Shown one piece after another: positions 31,372 through 41,436 of a stretch of DNA of 64,000 bases. The stretch's first letter is position 1. Each line of letters begins with the position of its first letter. The stretch is taken from contig NC_088301.1 of the NCBI RefSeq assembly GCF_032854445.1, positions 43,209,116 through 43,273,115 of the forward strand. Reading direction: 5' to 3'. A program made the position numbers and the translations under genes. The notes beneath the pieces were generated by a model that saw only the letters and a program-made list of their open reading frames with translations, was not told where the DNA came from and ran no database searches. Origin of the DNA: Liolophura sinensis. Lineage: Eukaryota; Mollusca; Polyplacophora; Chitonida; Chitonidae.

Positions 31372-33472
31372 TTAGTGGGTCACGGCATTCAGAGGTTCTG
31401 CATGAATATTATTAAAATCTAAGCCATTGTCTGTGTCATCATCTAGCTCTCCTATCACTGCTCTGAAAAAGAAACACACAAATATCCAGGTAAATGCATT
31501 TTCTCAATTTAGTGGAACAAGATACCCTGGACCAAACAAACACCCTACTCAAGATAAAAAGGTTTAGCACTGCACCTTTCGAGATGATGACGTCACCAAA
31601 CTTAACATCCTGTAGACATCTACCTTGTTAACGAATATTATACCATCTCATGCTGAGGACCAAACAAGGCAAAGTTATTTTTACTAAATTTGAAGGCTTG
31701 GGTACAATCCAACTAAGAACTGAAGGCTTACACCAAGGTAGACTAAATTACAAGAAACATATTATGTCACTTTTTTCTCTACCTAATAATTAATAGCTTT
31801 TATTAGATTGACTGGTGTTTATGGTCATACTCAAGTGTATTTATTTACTCCTCTGATTAGAGTTATATGCCATACTCAAGAATATTTCACTTATATAAGT
31901 GAAAGGAAAGTGGGAAGAAATGGGCCACAGCTTTGGGGGTAATCCTCAAGATCCTGGCAGACCTTTCCATGCATGACAAATGAGGAAGTCTGCATGAGTT
32001 GGACTTGATCTAGTGTATTTAAATTACACAACATCAGTAACAGTTACAGGCAAAGTTCCCAGATGTTCCACCTTCAGAACTAGCACTGTGTACATTAAGC
32101 CCATATTGGTAGACAGTACATGAATTTTTATAAATTTTAACAGGTTAGGCCACCTAATTTGCCTCAGCTCTGTTAAACATTTTATATTACCCCTAAGGCC
32201 TTAGAGAGCGCTGGAGGTACATGTAAAGGAACTTCCATGTCCAAGATTGGGTCTGAAGCAACTTGAACTGGGGTCATGTATCAGGTGATTTGGAAATAAA
32301 ATTTAATCTGTATTGTGCCCACTCAGATTATTCTTTACTATGTGTACTTTCCTATGCCATGTTGTCCATCACATTATAAAACCAAATAATTAGTAAATTA
32401 AATTAGTGCTAAGCGACAAGGATTTCCAAACATATGCAAGGCCATTTCTACATCCATATCTAATCCATAATGAAAAAATATTCAATTGCTTGCCAACTGA
32501 CAGTAAATTATCTTACACATTATCTCCCCTTATAATGTAGAGTCCTAGCACAACCTGTTCTACCCCTTGTGATGAGCTGTACACTCGTTCATGGCTCTCA
32601 TCAAGAATCAAGTTAATTGTCTGGTCAAATCCTTTCAGTGTACCCTGAAAAACACAGCAATGTATTGCTAAAGACATACTGAAAATGTACACACAGGGAA
32701 GAAAACTATTTGAAAAAATGATTAGACTGTAGAAATTATTAATGATGGTCAATATATATGATATATTTTCAATGTGTTAAGTCTGTCGGTTCAGAGAATT
32801 GAAATTATTTCATATTGTTTTGAAACTATAGACAGCCATTAACAATGCTTATACTCTTCAATCACTAGCACAAAAAATGAAAAATTATAATTATTTTCTG
32901 AGATTTCTTTGTCTAGGCCCTGATGCTATTTGAAACACTGCTTTCTTTGTATTCCAGTGCATACTGTGCATCACATATTTCCCCTAAGTCTCTGTAATTA
33001 AAAATGCACTTACAGAAGCATGTTAAAGCCTAAAAATGAAATTTGAATGGTGCTATCTGGTGGATGAATGGAAGAAGTTATAGCAGAGATTATATGCATG
33101 TAACAAAAAGACACATTTAGTTCCCACTTGTAATGAGGTTTTGCTGTAGTAACAAACATTCATGTTTTTTTGAGCTTAAGAATACCACTTTCGGTGAATT
33201 ACGCTTAAGCTTTTAACCATCTTTTCCAACCAGTTATAATTTGGGCTTTCTTGTAACATTCATTTGGCCTTTTTTTGTCAGCTCGATACTGAGCGTAGTT
33301 AGGCAAGATGAAGTGATGTCTGTCTACATGAACTACAGTTGAGTATATCCTTTATGGGGGACATTTGGCATACCATACACAACAATATTCAACATTTACT
33401 TAACAATGAGCTATTAAGTAAACTCACTTACCACAATAATTCGCCCATCAGCAGTTACAATTGACACCATAC
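31372..33472 (-). CDS. LSM8: LSM8, U6 snRNA-associated Sm-like protein, three of four exons
   Basis: Subunit of the nuclear Lsm2-8 heptamer that binds the 3' U-tract of U6 snRNA and supports pre-mRNA splicing. Minus-strand exons, 5' to 3': 33472-33432 (MVSIVTADGRIIV), 32644-32517 (starts GTLKGFDQTINLILDESHER, ends GLYIIRGDN) and 31462-31372 (AVIGELDDDTDNGLDF to EPLNAVTH, stop TAA at 31374-31372). Reading phases fit at both junctions. The residues match the whole Sm fold of animal LSM8, including IIRGDNV of the Sm2 motif. The exon at 33472 begins with two bases completing a split codon, so an upstream exon of about 10 residues must exist; I could not find it. The acceptor before 33472 (AAAATAG) has a weak pyrimidine tract. 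The gene converges with the PCTAIRE kinase and diverges from MRPL2. Confidence 0.95.
31803..31975 (-). mobile_element. Old, degenerate copy of the SINE with the AAGTGAAATATTCTTGAGTA tail
   Basis: In LSM8 intron 31463-32516, minus-oriented matches include GATTGACTGGTGTTTATGG, CATACTCAAGAATATTTCAC and GATCCTGGCAGACCTTTCC. The tail motif appears twice, so the copy is probably rearranged or nested. Divergence from the copies at 34200 and 56909 is high. Confidence 0.5.
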
Positions 33473-34202
33473 CTATTTTCAACTTAAGGAACATACAATA
33501 GAACGGCTACAACAAAGAGTAAAGTGTACACTGATAAATGTCTTAATTTTCCTGCACATTTACACAGCTGTACAAGATCTCCTTTCATGGAGCTGGCATT
33601 AAGTCATAAGAGTGTTGAATGAGGACTGCTGGATTTCTGGTCTACAAGGTGTTCAACAACACATTATTAATACTAATTTGCTAGTCTACCTATACCAGAT
33701 GTTTTTCAGCCTGTATAGCTTTACATAATTAATTAACCACTGAGCATTCAACTGCTATAGCTATGTCACTTCCCGGTTGAATTCTGAAGACTTACTTCTC
33801 GACTCTCCTCACCCACAATACTGTAAACATTGTTGGTATGAGGACACATAATCTGTGAAAGCTTTAATAATACTGCACCTGTAGCTGAAGACTTCCCTCA
33901 TTCATTAACTTGCCCTCAACACTGCAAGATTTTTATGCCATGTTCAGTATTCCAGAACATGCAATCCTTAGCCCATGAATTTTGGAGTAATGATGTAAAT
34001 GAAAAGGTAATAACAATAGGCCTACATGTAGACAGTTCACCTGGTGTGGACCAGTTTGAACTGAGATTTCTTCCCAAAGCAGACTCTTTTCAGGTGAATT
34101 ATTTCTATTTCTATATGTCTAACTCAATATACAGCTTTTTCGCCCAAATACTGAAAATTAGAGCAACCAGAGAATGTTCAGCTGGCCAACCTGGTACAAG
34201 AT

Positions 34203-34348
34203 TTATTTATTTATTTATTTGATTGGTGTTTTACGCAGTACTCAAGAATATTTCACTTATACGACGGCGGCCAGCATTATGGTGGGTGGAAACCGGGCGC
34301 AGCCCCCGGGGGAAACCCACGACCATCCGCACAGGCACAAGAGGAAAA
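34203..34348 (-). mobile_element. 5'-truncated SINE, mollusc-type conserved central and tail region
   Basis: On the minus strand the element reads GGATGGTCGTGGGTTTCCCC, CCATAATGCTGGCCGCCG, TCGTATAAGTGAAATATTC, TTGAGTACTGCG and AACACCAATCAAAT, ending in (AAAT)n. The same order is seen at 56909-57070. The tRNA-like head is absent. I know this block as a repeat present in several mollusc genomes; the family name would need a library search. Confidence 0.75.
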
Positions 34349-35009
34349 CAACTTGCTTACTGGCAGCAACAACAGCCCATGCTTAGCTGTAACAACAACA
34401 ACAGATGCCTCGTCAACTCGATCCGGTTGAACTGCTACATATATCCTCAAATTATTAAGGATCCCCTCTCCAGTCCAGACAGCACTATATCACTTTTCAA
34501 AGGATACGGTTTACGTAGCTTTCAAGCGCTGAAGCCATTTTTCTCGGAAATAAACAGAATATTTGATACCTTTTCGCGGTCAAACAGCACGTTCGCGATG
34601 CGAATGGGATCAATCCATAATTTCAGCACGTGCCTTTTCAATTGTCATATTTATCTTATTTATTTAGATCTCTTTCCAGAGACCTTTGTATGATTTTAGT
34701 TTCTAAAAAAAATATATGTAACTTTTCATTCAATTAGTACGTTACTTTATCAAAATTTCTTATCTTGTTATTTTCAAACTAACTGCTCCCTCACAAAACA
34801 TGCGCTCACAAACTCAGTTACACTTCCGGAATACGTCGTGTCGAATCAAAGTTGTTGTACAAGTAGATTAATTTTGTGGTGACAGCATGTTGCGTCATAG
34901 ATGTAAGTCTTTCAGCCCAAAAAGTGGATGATAAATAGCATTTCAATGCCTGAGAATTTGGTTGTTCTCCAGTCGTCACCTGTGATGTTCTCACGTTCTC
35001 ACGTCAAAC

Positions 35010-35475
35010 GTTACAGTGTACCGATAGTTGTAATATATGTAACTTATCTATCAATCGAGTGGCGCATCCACGAGAGTTTTAATGCGAAAGCTTCCTGAAA
35101 TGTCGACTTCTGATTGAGGACATTTATCGGTAAATTCCTTGTAAAATTAGCCACGCTTTAAAGCAGATGTTGTACAGAGAGTGTACGGACTTGGCGATGC
35201 CAAATGATCTCACTAACACGCTTCAATTTTCATCTTTTTGACCTTTAGGCTATACTGTATTGGATGTTGTTGTCTTGGGTCTGAACTATGGTAAAAAAAA
35301 AAAATTGATAAACACGAAAAGAAAGATCTTGTTACTGGAATTTTGGGCACGCTTTACTCACTGACTTGTTTTGGAAGATAAATGTCCTCAATCAGAAAGT
35401 CGACATTTTAGGAAGGCTGTGGATGTGTCAGTCGATAGATGAGTTACTTCCATTGTAACTTAAGTGTACTGGTAA
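35010..35475. mobile_element. Long inverted repeat, MITE-like, between LSM8 and MRPL2
   Basis: The left arm, about 35010-35128, contains ATCTATCAATCGAGT, GCATCCAC and GTCGACTTCTGATTGAGGAC. The right arm, about 35377-35475, holds inverted equivalents: GTCCTCAATCAGAAAGTCGA, GTGGATGTGTCAGTCGATAG and a TACACT-type end. The spacer is about 250 bp with no open frame. The element would be non-autonomous. It lies in the presumed promoter interval of two housekeeping genes. Confidence 0.6.
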
Positions 35476-36434
35476 TGTATTTACTATTCATGTGGTAGCT
35501 GTCTTCATACTGTAAATACTCGGAGAATCAAGAAACCTTCTAGAATCTGCTGGTATTACGGATGTTTTAAGCATGTCAGGTAGACTTGACAGTTGTAATT
35601 TTTATTCTTATTCAGTGTTTTTGCCTGGCCATTTCTTGGTTCTTAGGTCAGGAAACAGTGAAAGTGAGATTTCATGAAGAACAGGTCATTGGATGTCGTT
35701 TGATTTTAAACCACAAATTAGAAAGCTTTTCGCATTGTAACTCCCATGGCTGATTCAGACTTATATTTTTGCAGCTACATCTGCATTAATGATTAGGGGT
35801 CTAAAGTAGTGAAATTTATCACTATAGTTTGACAAAAGGAGGAGTGACTCAAGTGAATGGAGAAGTAGATATCCTTTTCAGTGTGATTGTCACTTGATGT
35901 GGATAATTTCCCATGGGTCACACTAATTTTTGTCCCGAAAGTATGTGTTAAAGATATACGAAATCTTTGATTAACAGAGAGTGAAGATCTGTCATAGTAT
36001 TTTCCTGGGTTAAATCGTTCAGCCTTGGTCATGCATTATTAGTTGTACAGTACCAAAGATTCAGTAAACCTAACTTTAGCTTAACTTATCTCTAACTCCA
36101 GCCAATCAGCGATGATATGGCATCCCTTTAAATACTCGCACATGGTACGAAGCATTTTGGGTTGTTTAAATGATAAAGACACCTGCATTAATTAAAGGTG
36201 ATCACATTCAAACTTTAACCAAGGTGCTGTTTAGTAAAGATTTCAGATCTCTTTTGAGTTTTGACAGGAGCTTGCACATAGTTATGTTTACTTTGCTTCA
36301 ACTTTAAATAATACATGTACATTTAATATGTATGTTAATCCACATGTAATGCATTTGTTTGATGATTGAACATTGTTAATACTTTCAGACATGGTCAAGA
36401 AATTTGAATAAATATTTCTAAAAAGAACGTCATC

Positions 36435-38976
36435 ATGAGTTTGAAGAAATTGGTGTCATCCATGAGCAGGATGTCATTGCAGGAAGCAGTCTTGGTCTCT
36501 GGGATTTCACGACTCAGATGTGCTAAAATGTTAGAGTAAGTGACGTACTTGAATAGATACATGTTTGCACAAAGTTTGTAAATCTTGTACCTTATTATCC
36601 TGTTATTCTGATAGTACATTATCTATTTTCCTGTTTCTCATATCTGTTCCAACACCAATCTGTCTTCAGTCATAGCTCCTGTTACGGATAGCACAGTTAA
36701 ATAAGTTAAGGATTTGGGAGTCAATATAGCAACTACTTCCATGCATGTTTCTTCAGGACCTTGAATTTCAAATATAGGGATGGCTTACATGTATGTTGTT
36801 GGTAGGGTCTTCCAGCCCTCTGTGGCTGAGATGGTCAGCACACCAGCGCAATGCAATGACTCTGGAGCCTCTTACCAGTGCAGTCGTTCTGAGTTCAAGT
36901 TTAGCTCATGTTGTCTTCCTCTTCAGCCATACGTGGGAAGATTTGCCAACAACCTGCGGATGGTTGTGGCTTTCCACCAGGCTACTTCTTCTCAGAATCC
37001 AGCCATTTCACCTGACTTAATATGATGTTGCTGATGTTTGTACAATAATTATTGCACATTGTTGATATTAATATTGTTTCTCACTGTTTACCTGTCTCTT
37101 CTTTCCAGGTTTGGTTTCCACAGCAGTGGATTTACATATGGAAAACAGAAGTTTATCAAGTTAGGAATAGACTTGAGTAAATACAGTTTAAGACCACTTC
37201 CTTTACCAAAAACAGGAGGGAGAGGGGCAGATGGTAAGAAATGCTGTATACAAATACACTGCTGTTAATTTATGGTCGCATGGTAGTTCGGCCTGTAGGC
37301 AGGACAACTACTGGCCAAACCTAGGGCTTCAGTGTGGGGAAGAATAAATTACCATTTTGGTCAAGAAAGTTTTGGATCATAAGTGACAAATTGCAAAGGA
37401 GTTTAAGATAATTTTGGTTTTTGTTTGTTGCCATTATTAAATTTACGATGTACAGTGTATTGTGACTCAGTGACACAGCACTCTGTCAAATATGACAAGA
37501 AGAAGAAAACAAAACTTTTTATTCTACGATTTATCCCATATGTATTAAAGAGGATAGTTAGAATACCAGAAAAGAAATTTAAGATACTTTGTGCTTTAAA
37601 TATACTGTCTTGTTTCTTCAGTTAAGTTAGTATATGCAGGAACGTCTACAATGATATATACTTATCTACATGTAGTATAATTTAGTGACCGATATGGCCA
37701 TGAAATTATTAATTAAATTTGACATTTCATGAAATCTTTCTGTCTGGCATCAGGCAAAGTTCAGACCCACGGGGTTGGTGGTGGTCATAAACAGAGGTAT
37801 AGACGTGTGGACTTTGTGCGGTCTGGGCCAGCGGATGGGGAACCATTCACAGAGAGGATTACAGAGGTGAGGTACGATCCCTGCAGATCTGCCAACATAG
37901 CCGTGGCAGCATCTGGGGACAGGAAGCGGTACATCATAGCTACAGAAAACATGAAGCCTGGCGACCTGATAGAAACATACGGAGGCATTCCTCGTATTGC
38001 AGGTATGAATGAGGCAAGACTCAAGATAAAGTATAACCACAGATCAAAAGTGAGGTGTGATTTTGTGGTAATTGCAAGATTGAATATACATTTTACAGTC
38101 TAGTAAAATCATTTCTTCTAGCTGCATTAGTTTATCTCATCTTTTTCTGTGTGAAGAGGTAAACCTCCTGAAAGGCAGCCCTCTTTTTATACTGAATATA
38201 GTAAAGGCATTTTTGTATTTTGCTCTTCCGTGCAGCTATTCTCAGGAATTAACAAAAGAAGCAAAAAAATCATTTAATTTTACAAGTTACTCTCAACTTT
38301 AAGATACACTTATTTTATTTGTTCAAAACAAGGTATTCTCTGTGTGTCAATCATATCAGTAACATCTTTTAGTTTCATGAATTTTGGATCAACCAGTATG
38401 GTATTCCCCCATTCATTGCATATGTCAAGTTAATTTCATTAGTTAAATCAGTGTCATCTCATTTTCTCCTAACAGAGGGCTAGAGATTGGTCTCCACAGG
38501 TTCCATTTTGGTCATGTCAAGAGAACTGTGTAGTGATATCTTTATTGTGTTGTATTTTTCAGTGCGGCCTAAGGAAGGAAACGCATACCCAGTGGGAGCA
38601 TTGCCTTTAGGGACTATAGTGCACAACGTGGAGAAGTTTGTGGGTCAAGGAGCCAGTTTTGCCAGATCGGCAGGCAGTTCCGCAGTACTTCTGCGCAAAG
38701 TTGGAGATAGATGTATAGTAAAGCTTCCGTCTAAGCGTGAAATAAATATAGCTGAACAATGCATGGTGACAGTTGGACGAGTATCGAATGTCAACCACAA
38801 TAAGGAAATAATTGGGTCAGCAGGACGTGCGCGTTGGTTCGGGATACGACCGCAAAGTGGTTGGCGACATCGTAAAAACTGGTTACAATGGACGAAAAAT
38901 CAGACCTGTGCCTCCCATGGTGAATTATAATAAACCTCCATCTGAGAAACTAACTGTCTATAGATTCACTGTTTAA
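36435..38976 (+). CDS. MRPL2: MRPL2, mitochondrial large ribosomal subunit protein uL2m, four exons, one frame break
   Basis: Mitochondrial uL2 binds large-subunit rRNA near the peptidyl-transferase centre. Exons: 36435-36535, 37109-37233, 37754-38002 and 38563-38976. Exons 1-4 join in phase. Key stretches are KVQTHGVGGGHKQRYRRVDF, DPCRSANIAVAASGDRKRYI, KPGDLIETYGGIPRIAG, EGNAYPVGALPLGTIVHNVE and GQGASFARSAGSSA, all hallmarks of uL2. The start is the first ATG after an in-frame TGA at 36405. The first 34 residues are basic and hydroxylated with few acids, which fits a mitochondrial presequence. In the last exon the as-read frame stops at 38928-38930. A one-base change in the A5 run 38874-38878 would restore the conserved GRKIRPVPPM tail, ending at TAA 38974-38976. 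The expected protein is about 295 residues, close to the vertebrate length of about 305. Confidence 0.95.
36795..37018 (+). mobile_element. SINE copy with tRNA-like head, in MRPL2 intron 1
   Basis: A tRNA-like head with an A-box-like TGGCTGAGATGG (about 36822) and a B-box-like GAGTTCAAG (about 36890) is followed by CCATACGTGGGAAGATTTGC, CAACCTGCGGATGGTTGTGG and TTTCCACCAGGC. That continues into the central block of the copy at 56909. The conserved tail is lost or very diverged. Joining this head to the 56909 copy gives a view of the whole family. Confidence 0.7.
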
Positions 38977-41436
38977 ACCTTACAAATTTAGTGTTGCTGT
39001 TTTGCAAAATTGAAGGCATAGACTGTATTAATCTCAGCCTTAGAATGGTCTTATTAAGGGATGGCTCAGAACTGAGGGCTAGAGTGTTCATGTTTATGCT
39101 GTATTGTCCTGTTTCTTTATGGCAGTTTCAACCTAGAAATGTGTCCAGAAATTCACAAGGATGAAACAGAGCAAATACTTTGGTAAGATAAAAATGACCA
39201 GAAAAAATTTAATTGTGTTACACATGTAATAGGGTGCCTTTGAGTTTTTGGAGACACCTTGTGTATGGCATGGCGCATAGATGACAGAAGTTCTATTGAG
39301 TAAAGGTCTGATTTAAGATGTTTTGGAGTGAAAAAGTCTCTGCAATGCAGAATGTGAATGTCTGAATACAATTTCTGTGTCGTGTACATGAATGTAAACA
39401 GAGCGTGCTTTGAAAGGATGTCCATAATTGAACATTAAATTTGATAATTGATTGTCCTATGTCAGAGTTGTCTTTCGTTATTCAGCAATCACAATCGTGG
39501 GTTCATATGTATACTTGTAAGCTGTAGTCAATAATTATGTGTATTGTATTTACCACAAATGCATGCCTTTAGTTATATTTTGGAAGGCATGAAGTAGTGT
39601 TTTAGCTGATTGATCATGATTGGTGAGAAGTGAGCCTTCATTGGCAAAAGCAAACAGGTGATTGATTCACAGTTTCTTAGTCCATTTGCTCACTTTATGT
39701 AAAGAGATATGCACAGATTCCCATGAAGCTATGTACATGGATTGGTCTTGGACTAAGGACAATCTGATTCATGGAATTTTAACCAGTTTTCTATCTGTCT
39801 CTATTGGTGGAAGGCGAACTCCAATGATCAACATCAAACTTCATGAAAGACCACACGAGAGAACATCTCGGCTACTTACTCCTGTGAGGGTCTGAAAACA
39901 ATGGAAACTCTGAAAAGTGCCTGATTGAGGGTTCTAGTGGTTGATCAACATGCTCCTCAAACACTCCGCTGTGGCGCACTCCCATGATCTAATAGGCTGT
40001 TGCGAAAAGTTGTCTGGCTCTTGACCAATGAGGCAGTCGATCTGAATCCACATACTGCTTGATTTCCTCCCTCCCCCCCACCGCCATCATCACCTTGACT
40101 GTTGTCATATGACTGAAGTATTTTGTTGTACAATGTAAAATACAGTTAAATTTGTGAATATTGCTTTGGTGAATGTTTTTTTTCTTGGATAACATACAGT
40201 TATGCAAAGATATGGTTGGAGAACAAAAAAAAAAAAAGACACCTGCACCCAGCTACCAATGTCCAAGGTTGACTTGTGCCAAACTGGCTTTGTAGTAGGC
40301 TTGGGATTTGCGCTGACTTTATTACTTCTTTTAGAAAACAAGTCATGAAATGCCATATAGAAATGCCAAATATAGATATATTTGACCGTAATGGAAAAAA
40401 TGAAAAGTTTATTGTCATGTGATTGGCCTATATCTTAAAATTAGGACCCTGTCTAAGCCTGAAGCAGTCTAGACTTTCTCAGTTCAGGCAATAGCCTTTC
40501 ACTAGTAAGGTTGTGTGGTCAAATCCAGTTCCTGGTGGTTTTGTCTTTCCCTTTGTGTCTTCAGAGGTTTGTAAGGTGCCAGAAATATGTGATAGTTTGC
40601 TGCAGTAACAAACCTATTTATTTCTTAATTTTCCTGTTTAGCTCATGTGTGACAAAGAAAGCCATGTTACAAAGTAAAGTACATGACATGGGTGGCATTT
40701 CATGACTCCTCTACTGACCAGAAGTTTTACATCAATATAAAGCACAATGAAGGGGATGTTTATTATGCATATTAATGCATTATGCATATTAATTACCATA
40801 AATTACGAAGTTCACGACTTCAGTAGGCCCTGCCTGTTTTGAGCTGGTTTTGCATGTGTATGTCGTGAGCACTTTGTTAGCCTTGCTACCATAAACCAAA
40901 CAGGCATTTGCCATGTGTCAGTGGTTTGACCTTACACTTCAATTTCCGGCCACCATTTAACTGACTATTGTGTTAAGCCATAGCACATTAATACAGTAGG
41001 CATTTCTTACAAACATCTGGAGATTAATTTCTGTTATTGTGTAGTTTTAATGCCCAAGAACTATTCACAATCACATGAGAAAATAGATTATAATCCTGGA
41101 CATAATAGCAGTGTTTTTATAACAAACATATAACTTCTAATTCAAGGGACACAATTCCATTTTTTGTTTTTCATTGTAAAGAATAATTACTTCGTTAATA
41201 ATCACCACTTTCTTTTCTTTTTCTTTTTTTTTTAAGAACATAAAAGTGGTTTCAATACTAAACGAACTATCACTCTTGTCTTAATTCTGTTATCTGTGAT
41301 GATGCAAGTTTAAGAAATCATCAAGCCTACATAGGCTATATATAAGCTCTACATAACGACGCCCAAAAGAAAGCAATCAGCGTTACCTCCCTTGGTAAGA
41401 ACTCGCTGGGACCCACGTTTTAACAAGTTGGACAAC
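38977..41436. other. Intergenic interval MRPL2 to QARS1
   Basis: 2.46 kb with the MRPL2 3' UTR at its left and the QARS1 promoter at its right. A direct or palindromic ATGCATATTAAT repeat lies at about 40767-40792, and a pyrimidine-rich tract at about 41211-41234. No gene was recognised. A TATA-like box lies near the right end. Confidence 0.55.
41337..41346 (+). promoter_or_regulatory. Candidate TATA box of QARS1
   Basis: TATATATAAG lies 91 bp before the QARS1 start codon. A transcription start about 30 bp downstream would leave a 5' UTR of roughly 60-70 nt. This is inferred from motif and distance only. Confidence 0.35.

Larger units (their letters stand above)
33473..36434. promoter_or_regulatory. 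Divergent interval between LSM8 and MRPL2
   Basis: About 3 kb separates the first recognised LSM8 exon from the MRPL2 start codon. It must contain LSM8 exon 1 and both promoters, but no TATA box or CpG-rich block is convincing. It holds a minus-oriented SINE (34203-34348) and a long inverted repeat (35010-35475). A pyrimidine-poor CTTTCAG at about 36383-36389 could end a 5' UTR intron of MRPL2. The open frame 34223-34693 is partly SINE and is not believed. Confidence 0.45.

Noticed and set aside
34223..34693. 156-residue open frame between LSM8 and MRPL2
   Set aside because: Its first part is a reverse-oriented SINE and the rest has no recognisable similarity.
37750..38040. Minus-strand frames of 79-96 residues opposite MRPL2 exon 3
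   Set aside because: Shadows of the highly conserved sense-strand uL2m coding sequence.
41392..41436. Upstream in-frame extension of QARS1 beginning at TTG
   Set aside because: No ATG; the conserved [10 protein letters not shown] start with a good context lies at 41437.
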